DNA from: Candidatus Dormiibacterota bacterium | Lineage (GTDB): Bacteria; Chloroflexota; Dormibacteria; Dormibacterales; Dormibacteraceae | Assembly (NCBI GenBank): GCA_003151665.1 | Contig: PLYD01000215.1 | Coordinates: 1-19,151 of the forward strand | Direction of reading: 5' to 3' | DNA length: 19,151 nt | In this document: positions 1-6,261 of the stretch, one piece after another | Layout of the letters: each line of letters opens with the position of its first letter | Numbering within the stretch: position 1 is the first letter of the stretch | Program-made: the position numbers and the translations under genes | The notes under the pieces: model-generated | The model's input: the letters and a program-made list of their open reading frames with translations, nothing else | Database searches by the model: none | What the model was told of the DNA's origin: nothing

Positions 1-544
1 CGTGCGTCCCATCCCTGTTCATCGACGTCAGCAGGATCTCCCCGGCCCCCAGGCTCTCCCCCAGCGTCGCCCACTCGACCACGTCCCGGCCCGCGGGCCG
101 TCGCCCCCCACGACTGAACACCTCCCACCCTTCCCCCTCGGCACGTCGACGCGCATCGATGGCCAGCACCACGCACTGCGATCCGAACACCTCGGCGCAG
201 CGCGTGATGAGCTCTGGGTCGGCAAGCGCGGCCGTGTTGACCGACACCTTGTCAGCCCCGTGCGTGAGGAGCTCGGCCATGTCCTCCACACTGCGAACTC
301 CCCCACCGACGGTCAGAGGGATGAAGACCTGGTCCGCCGTACGCGCCACGACCTCGAGGATGATCTTCCGGTCATCCGACGACGCTGTGATGTCGAGAAA
401 CACAATTTCATCAGCGCCCTGGCGGTCGTAGAGCGCGGCCAGCTCGGCCGGATCACCGGCATCGCGTATGTCCTCAAACCGCACTCCTTTGACGACACGG
501 CCGTCATCGACGTCCAGGCAGGGGATGATTCGCTTGGCCGGCAT
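1..544 (-). CDS. hisF: Imidazole glycerol phosphate synthase cyclase subunit HisF (3' part missing)
   Basis: HisF is the (beta/alpha)8 cyclase half of IGP synthase. It uses ammonia delivered by HisH to convert PRFAR into imidazole glycerol phosphate and AICAR in histidine synthesis. The first 181 residues are in the window and the frame is still open at base 1, so the C-terminal quarter or so lies outside. The translation opens [20 protein letters not shown]. The two catalytic aspartates are visible as Asp11 (CLDVDDG) and Asp130 (VLAIDAR), and the phosphate-binding stretch [10 protein letters not shown] lies near residues 76-85. The ATG at 544-542 is the natural start for the family, but no good Shine-Dalgarno sequence precedes it. 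It is the last his gene visible here and is separated from hisH by a broken methyltransferase gene. Confidence 0.96.
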   Translation of the reverse strand, partial: MPAKRIIPCLDVDDGRVVKGVRFEDIRDAGDPAELAALYDRQGADEIVFLDITASSDDRKIILEVVARTADQVFIPLTVGGGVRSVEDMAELLTHGADKVSVNTAALADPELITRCAEVFGSQCVVLAIDARRRAEGEGWEVFSRGGRRPAGRDVVEWATLGESLGAGEILLTSMNRDGTH

Positions 545-571
545 CGGCCCACAATACGTGACACAAGCAGC

Positions 572-858
572 TCAGCCGAGGTAGCTGGCACCCAAGCTCA
601 TGCCGTCCTGCTGGATGTCTTCGTTCACCGGCCCCGGGAGGGTGAGGATGTGCAGCAGTCCGGACTGCCGCATCCGAGCTCGATGACATCCACCCCATCC
701 ACGTCCGGGAGCACCTTCAGCTCGGAGTCGGGAAGCCCCCAGACCCCCTAGCTTGGCTCCGGCTCTGCCCACGACCGCCGTCCAATGCCGGCGTACTCCG
801 TCGACTTCCCGTCCCAAAGCGCGCGATTCAAGCGCACGTGATCAGGCGGTTCGCTCAT
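572..858 (-). pseudogene. Remnant of a class I SAM-dependent methyltransferase gene
   Basis: An ATG at 858-856 overlaps the hisH stop as ATGA. It opens a reading frame beginning MSEPPDHVRLNRALWDGKST and reaching residue 36 (AEPEPS), where an in-frame TAG (750-748) stands. Reading on gives GVWGLPDSELKVLPDVDG and then DVIELGCG, which is motif I of a SAM-binding Rossmann fold. This is the usual N-terminus of a family of small class I methyltransferases in which PSWGxWG is typical, so TAG probably replaces a TGG tryptophan codon. After GCG the similarity ends, and the frame stops at 627-625. The rest of the enzyme, more than 150 residues, is absent. Another frame ending at 572 reads SGLLHILTLPGP and may be a scrap of the C-terminal part; that is a guess. 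The family was recognised by motif only, without alignment. Confidence 0.72.
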
Positions 859-1448
859 TCGCACAGCTTGACGAAGCTCTCGTAGACCCGGAGACCGTCG
901 GCACCGCTCTTCTCCGGATGAAACTGGGTGCCCATCACGTTACGACGCGCGGAGGCGGCCGCCGGCGAGTGCTCTGTCGAACCGATCGAATGCTTGGTCG
1001 AATCGGGGGTGTACGAGTGGACGAAGTACATGTAGGACCCGTCCGCGATGCCGTCCCATAAGGGCGTGTGGTCCGTCTGCGTGAGGCGGCACCAGCCGAT
1101 CACCGGCAAGAGCTCGCTGTTGTCGACCTCGCGCACTGTACCGGGCAGCAGCCCAAGCCCCTGATGCCGGCCGTGCTCCATCGACTCCTCAAACAGCAGC
1201 TGATAGCCGAGGCAGACCCCGAGGATCGGCGTCCCCCGTCGGGCGAGCTCGACGATCCGCCTGCCCAACCCCGCAGCGGTCAACTTCTCGAGCGCCGGCC
1301 CAAACGCCCCCACCCCAGGCAGCACGATGCCGTCCGCCTCGTCGAGCTCATCCGGGTCGGCCGTCAGCTGCGGGAAAGCCCCGGCATGGACGAGGGCGCG
1401 CTCCACCGAGCGCACGTTGCCGACGCCGTAGTCGACGACGGCAATCAC
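855..1448 (-). CDS. hisH: Imidazole glycerol phosphate synthase glutaminase subunit HisH
   Basis: HisH is the class I glutamine amidotransferase that hydrolyses glutamine and channels ammonia to HisF. The product is 197 residues, normal for the family. The catalytic triad is complete: Cys79 in GVCLGYQLLF, and His177 and Glu179 in TQFHPEKS. The oxyanion-region motif PGVGAFG lies at about 44-50. The start is GTG at 1448-1446, overlapping the hisB stop as GTGA, and its own TGA overlaps the ATG of the methyltransferase remnant. One oddity is that the segment usually reading close to PHMGWN, which faces HisF, is PVIGWC at residues 115-120. The tryptophan is kept but the flanking residues differ. 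Confidence 0.96.
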   Translation of the reverse strand: MIAVVDYGVGNVRSVERALVHAGAFPQLTADPDELDEADGIVLPGVGAFGPALEKLTAAGLGRRIVELARRGTPILGVCLGYQLLFEESMEHGRHQGLGLLPGTVREVDNSELLPVIGWCRLTQTDHTPLWDGIADGSYMYFVHSYTPDSTKHSIGSTEHSPAAASARRNVMGTQFHPEKSGADGLRVYESFVKLCE

Positions 1449-2029
1449 CCCAGCAGACCTTTGGATGAGGGCACTCCGGGCCCGCCATCCGGAGCAACGG
1501 CCTGTCGCAGGGACAGCCCGAGCGCCTTGAATGTTGCTTCGGCAATGTGGTGGCGGTTGCGCCCCCTGATCACGTCGACGTGGATGGTCGCCCCGGCGTG
1601 GATCGAAAGCGCTTTCCAGAACTCCTCGAGCACCTCGGACTCAACGGTCCCGATGCGCCCGCGCAGCGGCACGTTGTAGGAGAGGTAAGGCCGCTTGCCC
1701 AGGTCGATCACCACGCGCGCCAGCGCCTCATCGAGCGGGGCATACGCGGAGGCGAACCTCGCGATGCCGGCGCGATCTCCAAGCGCCTGCGACAGCGCCT
1801 GGCCCACAACGATGCCCGCGTCTTCGACGAGGTGATGCGTATCGACGTGCAGGTCTCCCGATCCGCGCAGGTCGAGGTCGAATCCGCCGTAGCGCGCCAC
1901 CTGCTCGAGCATGTGGTCGAGGAATGCAAGCCCGGTCGCGACCTTGACCTTGCCCTTTCCGTCGAGGTCGACCCTGGCGCGGAGCTTTGTCTCTTTGCTG
2001 TTGCGGGTCACATCGGCCTTTCTACTCAA
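1445..2029 (-). CDS. hisB: Imidazoleglycerol-phosphate dehydratase HisB
   Basis: HisB dehydrates imidazole glycerol phosphate to imidazole acetol phosphate. This is the monofunctional 194-residue form without a phosphatase domain. The manganese-binding histidine motifs are present: FLDHM (His39), HVDTHHLVED (His61, His65, His66, Glu69) and RNRHHIAEA (His160, His161, Glu164). The central PLDEALARVVIDLG segment is at about 98-111. I place the start at TTG 2029-2027, because a GGAGG lies six bases upstream and this gives the usual family length. The frame stays open much further upstream, but that extension lies inside hisD and has no family resemblance. The TTG overlaps the hisD stop codon by 8 bases (TTGAGTAG), and the stop overlaps the hisH start. 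Confidence 0.95.
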   Translation of the reverse strand: MSRKADVTRNSKETKLRARVDLDGKGKVKVATGLAFLDHMLEQVARYGGFDLDLRGSGDLHVDTHHLVEDAGIVVGQALSQALGDRAGIARFASAYAPLDEALARVVIDLGKRPYLSYNVPLRGRIGTVESEVLEEFWKALSIHAGATIHVDVIRGRNRHHIAEATFKALGLSLRQAVAPDGGPGVPSSKGLLG

Positions 2030-3287
2030 GACGCACCTCCACCGCGTGCGCGTGCGCACCCAATCCTTCCATCCGCGCCAGCCGAAGGGTGGCCTCTTGC
2101 AGAGAGTCGAGGTCGCCGCGGTCAAGGCTCAACACGCTCATCTGCTTCATGAACGTCCGCACGCCGAGTGGAGACGCGAAGCGGGCAGCGCCCGAGGTCG
2201 GGAGTGTGTGGTTGGGACCAGCCGTGTAATCACCGAGCGGAACTGTGGCATAGGCGCCGACGAAAACCGCGCCCGCATTCTCGACCTGTCTCGCCCGCGC
2301 GGCCGCATCCTCAGTGACTATCAGGAGATGCTCCGGCGCGTATTCGTTCGCGATTTTCATCGCCTCGCCGAGGTCGCGCACGACGATCGCGCTGCACGTC
2401 GCGGCACGAATGATGTCCGCCCGCTCCAGGCCCAGCAGCAAATTGTCGAGCTCCTCATCTACCCGGTCCGCAAGCGCTGCCGAGTCCGTGACCAGCACCG
2501 CTATCGCCATCGGGTCGTGCTCGAGCTGAGCCGCCAGGTCTGCAGCAATGAAGTCCGGACGGGCTCTTGCGTCCGCGATGACCATCACCTCGGTCGGGCC
2601 CGCGATGCCATCCACTCCCACTGTTCCGAACACCTCTCGCTTGGCGAGGTTCACGTAGATGTTGCCTGGACCCGCGATCAGGTCGACGCGCTTGATGGAC
2701 TCCGTCCCACACGTCATGGCGGCGATCGCCTGCGCTCCACCCATCCGGTAGACGGTGTCGACGCCTGCGACGTGCGCCGCCGCGAGAATTGAATCCGGAA
2801 CCCTGCCATCCGAACGCGGAGGCGTGGCCAGGACCACCTCCCGCACGCCGGCGACGCGAGCCGGGATCGCTGTCATCAGGACCGTCGATGGGTAGGCGGC
2901 TCGCCCACCGGGCGCATAGAGTCCTGCCCGACGCACCGGGCGGCTGATCAGCTCGAGACCCGATGGGTCGCTCTTCCACACCTCGACCTGTCGAGAATGG
3001 AAATCGCGGATGCGCGTGGCTGCGAACTCGAGCGCTTCGCGATCTCGCTTGTCAACGCGTCCGGCGGCCGCGGCCAGCTCGCTCGAGGCAACCTCGAACT
3101 TCTCCTCGCTCCGTGGCGTCCAGCCATCGAACTTGGCACTGTATTCGCGCACAGCACTGTCGCCTTCGGCCGCGACCCGGGCGCAAATCTCAACTACAAC
3201 TGCCCGTTCTTTTTCAAAGCGAGAGAGATCGAGCCCTCGGCGAGACGGCTGCAACGCCGACCATGTGCTTGCGTCAAACCGATTCAT
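2022..3287 (-). CDS. hisD: Histidinol dehydrogenase HisD
   Basis: HisD is the zinc-dependent, NAD-linked enzyme that oxidises L-histidinol to L-histidine in two steps. The product is 421 residues, close to the usual 430. The key residues are all visible: Gln254 and His257 (AAQLEHDP), Asp353 (LGDYTAGPNH) and His412 (GAHAHAV) as zinc ligands, and the catalytic Glu319-His320 pair in YAPEHLL. YAPGGRAAYPSTVLM (about 124-138) and AGPGNIYVNLAKREVFG (about 205-221) are further signatures. The ATG at 3287-3285 overlaps the hisG stop as ATGA, and the frame upstream of it falls inside hisG. hisC is not next to it, although hisD-hisC-hisB is a common order. Confidence 0.97.
   Translation of the reverse strand: MNRFDASTWSALQPSRRGLDLSRFEKERAVVVEICARVAAEGDSAVREYSAKFDGWTPRSEEKFEVASSELAAAAGRVDKRDREALEFAATRIRDFHSRQVEVWKSDPSGLELISRPVRRAGLYAPGGRAAYPSTVLMTAIPARVAGVREVVLATPPRSDGRVPDSILAAAHVAGVDTVYRMGGAQAIAAMTCGTESIKRVDLIAGPGNIYVNLAKREVFGTVGVDGIAGPTEVMVIADARARPDFIAADLAAQLEHDPMAIAVLVTDSAALADRVDEELDNLLLGLERADIIRAATCSAIVVRDLGEAMKIANEYAPEHLLIVTEDAAARARQVENAGAVFVGAYATVPLGDYTAGPNHTLPTSGAARFASPLGVRTFMKQMSVLSLDRGDLDSLQEATLRLARMEGLGAHAHAVEVRLE
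2036..2040 (-). promoter_or_regulatory. Ribosome binding site that fixes the hisB TTG start
   Basis: The minus strand reads GGAGG at 2040-2036, followed by a six-base spacer and TTG at 2029-2027. It lies inside the last codons of hisD. A later in-frame GTG at 2011-2009 has no comparable site, so TTG is the better start. Confidence 0.7.
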
Positions 3288-3967
3288 CGTTTCGCGGCTA
3301 GCGAAGCCGCCGCCCTGGGGCGTGCCGGTTGCTCGGCGGCGGCGCGCAGGCGCCCGACCAGCGACTGGACGGCGGCCGTCCGAGTTTTCAGGCTCGCCTG
3401 GTTCGCGATGAGGCGCGCCGTCGAGCTCCCGAGGATGGCCGCAATGCGCAACTTGTTCTCGCGCAGGGTGCGGCCACTGGCCGTGAGGTCGACGATGCCG
3501 TCGACGAGGCCAACCTGGGGCGCCAGTTCGACCGAGCCATGAAGCCGGACCACCTCGACCGATTGGCCGTGCGCGTCGAACCAGGAGGCGGTGGTTCGGG
3601 GGTACTTCGTCGCGACACGCAAGAGTGGCGGCCAGGTCTCCGGGCCGGCGAGTTTCGACGACGCCGGGACCGCGAGCACGAGCCGGCACTCACCAAATCG
3701 CAGGTCGACAAGCTCGTAATGCGCGCCGGGCGACTCCCAGAGCACGTCCTTGCCAACGATGCCAAGGTCGGCTGCTCCATGGTCGACGTATGCCGGGACA
3801 TCGGCTGGGCGGACGAGGATCACGCGGACCGCCGGCCGATCGACGAGCAGCTGGCGTCCCAGCTCGGCCCCGCTCAACCTCGCCACACCGGCACGGCCAA
3901 GGATCTTCAACGCGCCTGGCAGCAACGCACCGGTCGGGAGCGCGACCGAGACCCTCTCCTTCTTCAT
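3284..3967 (-). CDS. hisG: ATP phosphoribosyltransferase catalytic subunit HisG (short form)
   Basis: HisG catalyses the first committed step of histidine synthesis, condensing ATP with PRPP. The product is 227 residues, the short form that lacks the C-terminal histidine-binding regulatory domain and needs HisZ as partner. Recognisable segments are GAADLGIVGKDVL (about 64-76), RVATKYPR (117-124) and the PRPP-binding loop DGIVDLTASGRTL (156-168). The start is ATG 3967-3965, overlapping the hisZ stop as ATGA. The open frame continues upstream, but that part lies within hisZ and does not look like HisG. The last 20 or so residues are alanine- and arginine-rich and probably disordered. Adjacency to hisZ agrees with a hetero-oligomeric HisGZ enzyme. 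Confidence 0.96.
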   Translation of the reverse strand: MKKERVSVALPTGALLPGALKILGRAGVARLSGAELGRQLLVDRPAVRVILVRPADVPAYVDHGAADLGIVGKDVLWESPGAHYELVDLRFGECRLVLAVPASSKLAGPETWPPLLRVATKYPRTTASWFDAHGQSVEVVRLHGSVELAPQVGLVDGIVDLTASGRTLRENKLRIAAILGSSTARLIANQASLKTRTAAVQSLVGRLRAAAEQPARPRAAASLAAKR

Positions 3968-5211
3968 GCCGGCGAACCCGCGAGGCGCCCGGCCACCTGC
4001 TCCGGCGGCAGCTTTAGCATCCGGCGACCAGGCGCCGACCATGACGTCGAAGTCGAGGAGTGGCAGTGGATGAGGTTGACGGCGCCAACGGCGCGCCACC
4101 AATCAACCGCGTCTTTGTGATCCCTGGGCTGTGTGTCGACCACGGCCCGCATGCCGAAGAGCCGCAATGTCGAGCCCAGGCGCAGCGCGGTCGCGAGACC
4201 CGCGGCATCCCATGCGACTGCCGCATCCAGCCGCGGCAGCTCGGGTGGTCGGGCGGCGCGAGTCAGCATCTCCCAAACGAGATCCAGCTGCACGACGAAG
4301 CCGGTGGCCGGCGCCGGCCGACCAAAGCGCGCCAGCAGGCCGTCATACCGCCCGCCCTGCGCGACAGGGCGGCCGAGGTCCGGACCGTAGCCCTCGAAGA
4401 TGATGCCCGTGTAGTAGTCGAAGTCCCTGATCGCGCCGAGATCGAGGCTCACGACGTCGCCCAGGCCGTGGGTGCCCAGCAGATCCAGGACTCGGCCGAG
4501 CTCGGAGAGGGCTCGCTCCGAGCGGTGGTTGCGCACGAGACCGCCCGCCGCTTTCAGAATCTCGGCGCCACCCCGCAGAGCTGGAAACCGCAGCAGCAGC
4601 TCGTGTTCGGCGGAGCGCAGGGTCGTGCGGCTGAGCAGCTCCTCGAGGGCGACGAAGTCGCGCGCCGCGAGCGCGCCGCGAACCCCGGCCTTTACCTCGG
4701 CCGGCAGCTTGACCGCATCCATGATCCCTTGGAAAAACTCCGAGTGGCCGACGTCGACCTGATACCGGCGCAGGCCCGTCGCATCGAGGCAACGCGCCGC
4801 GAGGGCGATGACCTCGGCGTCGGCCACGACTCCCGACGCTCCCACCAGCTCTGCCCCCACCTGGTAAGTCTCGCGCCTCTGCTGAAAGCGACCCTCATCG
4901 GTCGCAAGCACGGGACCCGCGTAGCAAAGGCGCATCGGCAAGGGCGCCGACCTCAGCTTGCCCGCCACCACGCGCGCGACCGGCACGGTGCGCTCGCTGA
5001 CCAGGGCGACGACCTCGCCGCGCGCGTCGGTGAACTTGAAGAGGCGACGCCGCTGCTCGTGGCCTAGGCCGAGCTCCAACACTTCGGTGCTCTCGACCAT
5101 CGGGGTGATGACGTACCGGTAACCCCAGCGGCGCATCTCGCCCAGAACCGACTCCTGGGCTTCGCGCAAGACCTCTGCTTCATTGGGGAGGAGGTCGCGG
5201 AATCCGGGCAC
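3964..5211 (-). CDS. hisZ: ATP phosphoribosyltransferase regulatory subunit HisZ
   Basis: HisZ is a catalytically dead paralogue of histidyl-tRNA synthetase that binds short HisG and carries its histidine feedback site. The 415-residue product begins PGFRDLLPNEAEVLREAQES, the class II synthetase opening. A motif-2-like segment lies at about 108-124 (RFQQRRETYQVGAELVG), then IRDFDYYTGIIFEGYG at about 261-276 and QGGRYDGLLARFG at 285-297. It ends in a short domain unlike the anticodon-binding domain of a true HisRS, and it sits directly ahead of short hisG. I therefore call HisZ rather than HisS. The start is uncertain: GTG 5211-5209 is the first usual start codon but has only a weak upstream purine tract. 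The open frame extends farther upstream without ATG, GTG or TTG. Confidence 0.9.
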   Translation of the reverse strand: MPGFRDLLPNEAEVLREAQESVLGEMRRWGYRYVITPMVESTEVLELGLGHEQRRRLFKFTDARGEVVALVSERTVPVARVVAGKLRSAPLPMRLCYAGPVLATDEGRFQQRRETYQVGAELVGASGVVADAEVIALAARCLDATGLRRYQVDVGHSEFFQGIMDAVKLPAEVKAGVRGALAARDFVALEELLSRTTLRSAEHELLLRFPALRGGAEILKAAGGLVRNHRSERALSELGRVLDLLGTHGLGDVVSLDLGAIRDFDYYTGIIFEGYGPDLGRPVAQGGRYDGLLARFGRPAPATGFVVQLDLVWEMLTRAARPPELPRLDAAVAWDAAGLATALRLGSTLRLFGMRAVVDTQPRDHKDAVDWWRAVGAVNLIHCHSSTSTSWSAPGRRMLKLPPEQVAGRLAGSPA

Positions 5212-5249
5212 ACCGCCCAGCGGAACTAGTCCGGGCGACGCAGGACTAT

Positions 5250-5286
5250 GGTCGGTGAAGTGACCTCCGGGCTCGGGCCACCGACC
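5250..5286 (-). terminator. Hairpin between the TPR gene and hisZ, possible terminator or attenuator
   Basis: On the minus strand GGTCGGTG (5286-5279) is perfectly complementary to CACCGACC (5257-5250), with a 21-base GC-rich loop between. It starts just after the stop codon of the TPR gene and ends about 40 bases before hisZ. No U-run follows, so a classical intrinsic terminator is not supported. I see no run of histidine codons that would suggest a leader-peptide attenuator. Confidence 0.4.
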
Positions 5287-5291
5287 GTCGT

Positions 5292-6167
5292 TCAGCTGTC
5301 ATCGTCATCGTCGTCTTCATCTTTGTCATCGTCAGTGCTCTCGACGAAGTCCAGAGGTTCGGCGTCGTCGTCGACAGCGTGCATGCCTTCCTCGATCTCT
5401 CCGCCCTGGACGACGGCATCCGATGAGGTGGTCTCCTCATCGTCTTCACCGGCAAAGATCTCGACCTCCCGAGCGAGCAGGCTCTCCTTCGTGTAGGGGC
5501 GGAACTCGACCTCGCGCTTGCGTCGCATCGGGAAGCTCGGCTTGCCGGCGAACTTGGGGTCCTGGTAAGTCTCGCGAACGATGAGCTTGACGGCGGTGCC
5601 GTCGCAAGACATGACTCCCGCCTGGTACCTGTTGCCACCGCGCATGAACTTGATCAAACGACGGGCGAGCTTGGCCTCGAGCAGACCGAGCTTGACGCCG
5701 CGAGAGGTCTCGGCGACCACGCCATCGCCATCGATCTTCAGCTCCGCGACATCGCCTGCCGCGACCCGGGAGCAGATGTCGGACCCAGGAGAATTCTCGA
5801 GGATGGTGATGACCGTCTTCCCCATCTCTTCGACGAAGAGGTTGAGGTCAACCCTGGTGCCACCAACCTTGAGACCTTCCTTCTGGTGGAGCAGCGCATT
5901 TATGCGCGCCGCGTTCTTCTTCGCGATCGAGTTCATCGGGTTGAGCTTGAGCGCGACCTCATACGCGGCTTTGGCATCTTTCAGCTTGCCGAGCTCGGAC
6001 AGCGCCTTGCCCAACCGATTCTGCGTCTCCTCGTCGGTGCCGAAGCTCTCGATGATGAACTTGTTGAGCTTCGCCGCCTCATCCCATTTGCCGGCGATCG
6101 CTAGCTGAACCGCTTCGTCTCCGTATTGGGAACGTGGCTTGAGGTGCTCTGGTGACTCGGTCTTCAA
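5292..6167 (-). CDS. TPR protein with conserved beta-rich domain and poly-acidic tail
   Basis: The product is 291 residues and soluble, with no signal peptide. Residues 15-90 form tetratricopeptide helices, for example NRLGKALSELGKLKDAKAAY and VALKLNP. Residues 105-215 are a separate, probably beta-rich domain with GDVAELKIDGDGVV, LEAKLARRLIKFMRGGNRY and LIVRETYQDPKFAGKPSFP. I associate this domain with TPR proteins of Chloroflexota, and it loosely recalls HIRAN-type domains. From about residue 240 the chain is strongly acidic and ends in a run of aspartates. The start is TTG 6167-6165, with AGGAG six bases upstream (6178-6174). It precedes hisZ on the same strand with an 80-base gap and may share its transcript. 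The function is unknown; a protein- or nucleic-acid-binding adaptor role is a guess. Confidence 0.85.
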   Translation of the reverse strand: MKTESPEHLKPRSQYGDEAVQLAIAGKWDEAAKLNKFIIESFGTDEETQNRLGKALSELGKLKDAKAAYEVALKLNPMNSIAKKNAARINALLHQKEGLKVGGTRVDLNLFVEEMGKTVITILENSPGSDICSRVAAGDVAELKIDGDGVVAETSRGVKLGLLEAKLARRLIKFMRGGNRYQAGVMSCDGTAVKLIVRETYQDPKFAGKPSFPMRRKREVEFRPYTKESLLAREVEIFAGEDDEETTSSDAVVQGGEIEEGMHAVDDDAEPLDFVESTDDDKDEDDDDDDS

Positions 6168-6173
6168 CGGGCG

Positions 6174-6178
6174 CTCCT
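6174..6178 (-). promoter_or_regulatory. Ribosome binding site supporting the TTG start of the TPR gene
   Basis: The minus strand reads AGGAG at 6178-6174, then a six-base spacer and TTG at 6167-6165. No ATG or GTG lies nearby in the frame, so this site decides the start. Confidence 0.65.
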
Positions 6179-6204
6179 AATGACTCCGGCTGAGAGGAAT
6201 AACG

Positions 6205-6231
6205 AGTATAGGTTCTACCGGCAATCGACAA
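6205..6231 (-). promoter_or_regulatory. Candidate promoter for the TPR-his transcript
   Basis: On the minus strand TTGTCG (6231-6226) and TATACT (6210-6205) resemble sigma-70 -35 and -10 boxes. The spacer is 15 bases, which is short. The TATACT box is a very good -10 match and would place the transcript start about 30 bases before the TTG start codon. The same TATA core could serve a weaker plus-strand promoter toward the first binding-protein gene, since this is a divergent intergenic region of 94 bases. Confidence 0.4.
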
Positions 6232-6261
6232 CTTGCCCACACGTGCGGCGACAATCTCCGC

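Noticed and set aside
748..750. TAG as a recoded (for example pyrrolysine) codon in the methyltransferase frame
   Set aside because: The frame stops again soon afterwards and the catalytic domain is missing, so decay explains it better. Pyrrolysine methyltransferases are a different family.
2..751. Long plus-strand open frame over hisF
   Set aside because: It is antisense to clear hisF and the methyltransferase remnant, and its translation is arginine/histidine-rich with no family features.
1911..2792. Plus-strand open frame of 293 codons over hisB/hisD
   Set aside because: It is a mirror frame of GC-rich real genes, without a ribosome site or recognisable domains.
4060..5067. Plus-strand open frame of 335 codons over hisZ
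   Set aside because: It is fully antisense to HisZ and its composition is typical of a shadow frame.
3964..5211. Histidyl-tRNA synthetase (hisS)
   Set aside because: The C-terminal anticodon-binding domain is not recognisable and the gene overlaps short-form hisG, so HisZ is the better call.
5212..5291. Histidine leader-peptide attenuator before hisZ
   Set aside because: No start codon with a ribosome site leads into a run of histidine codons. Only two scattered histidine codons occur, and no antiterminator set is seen.
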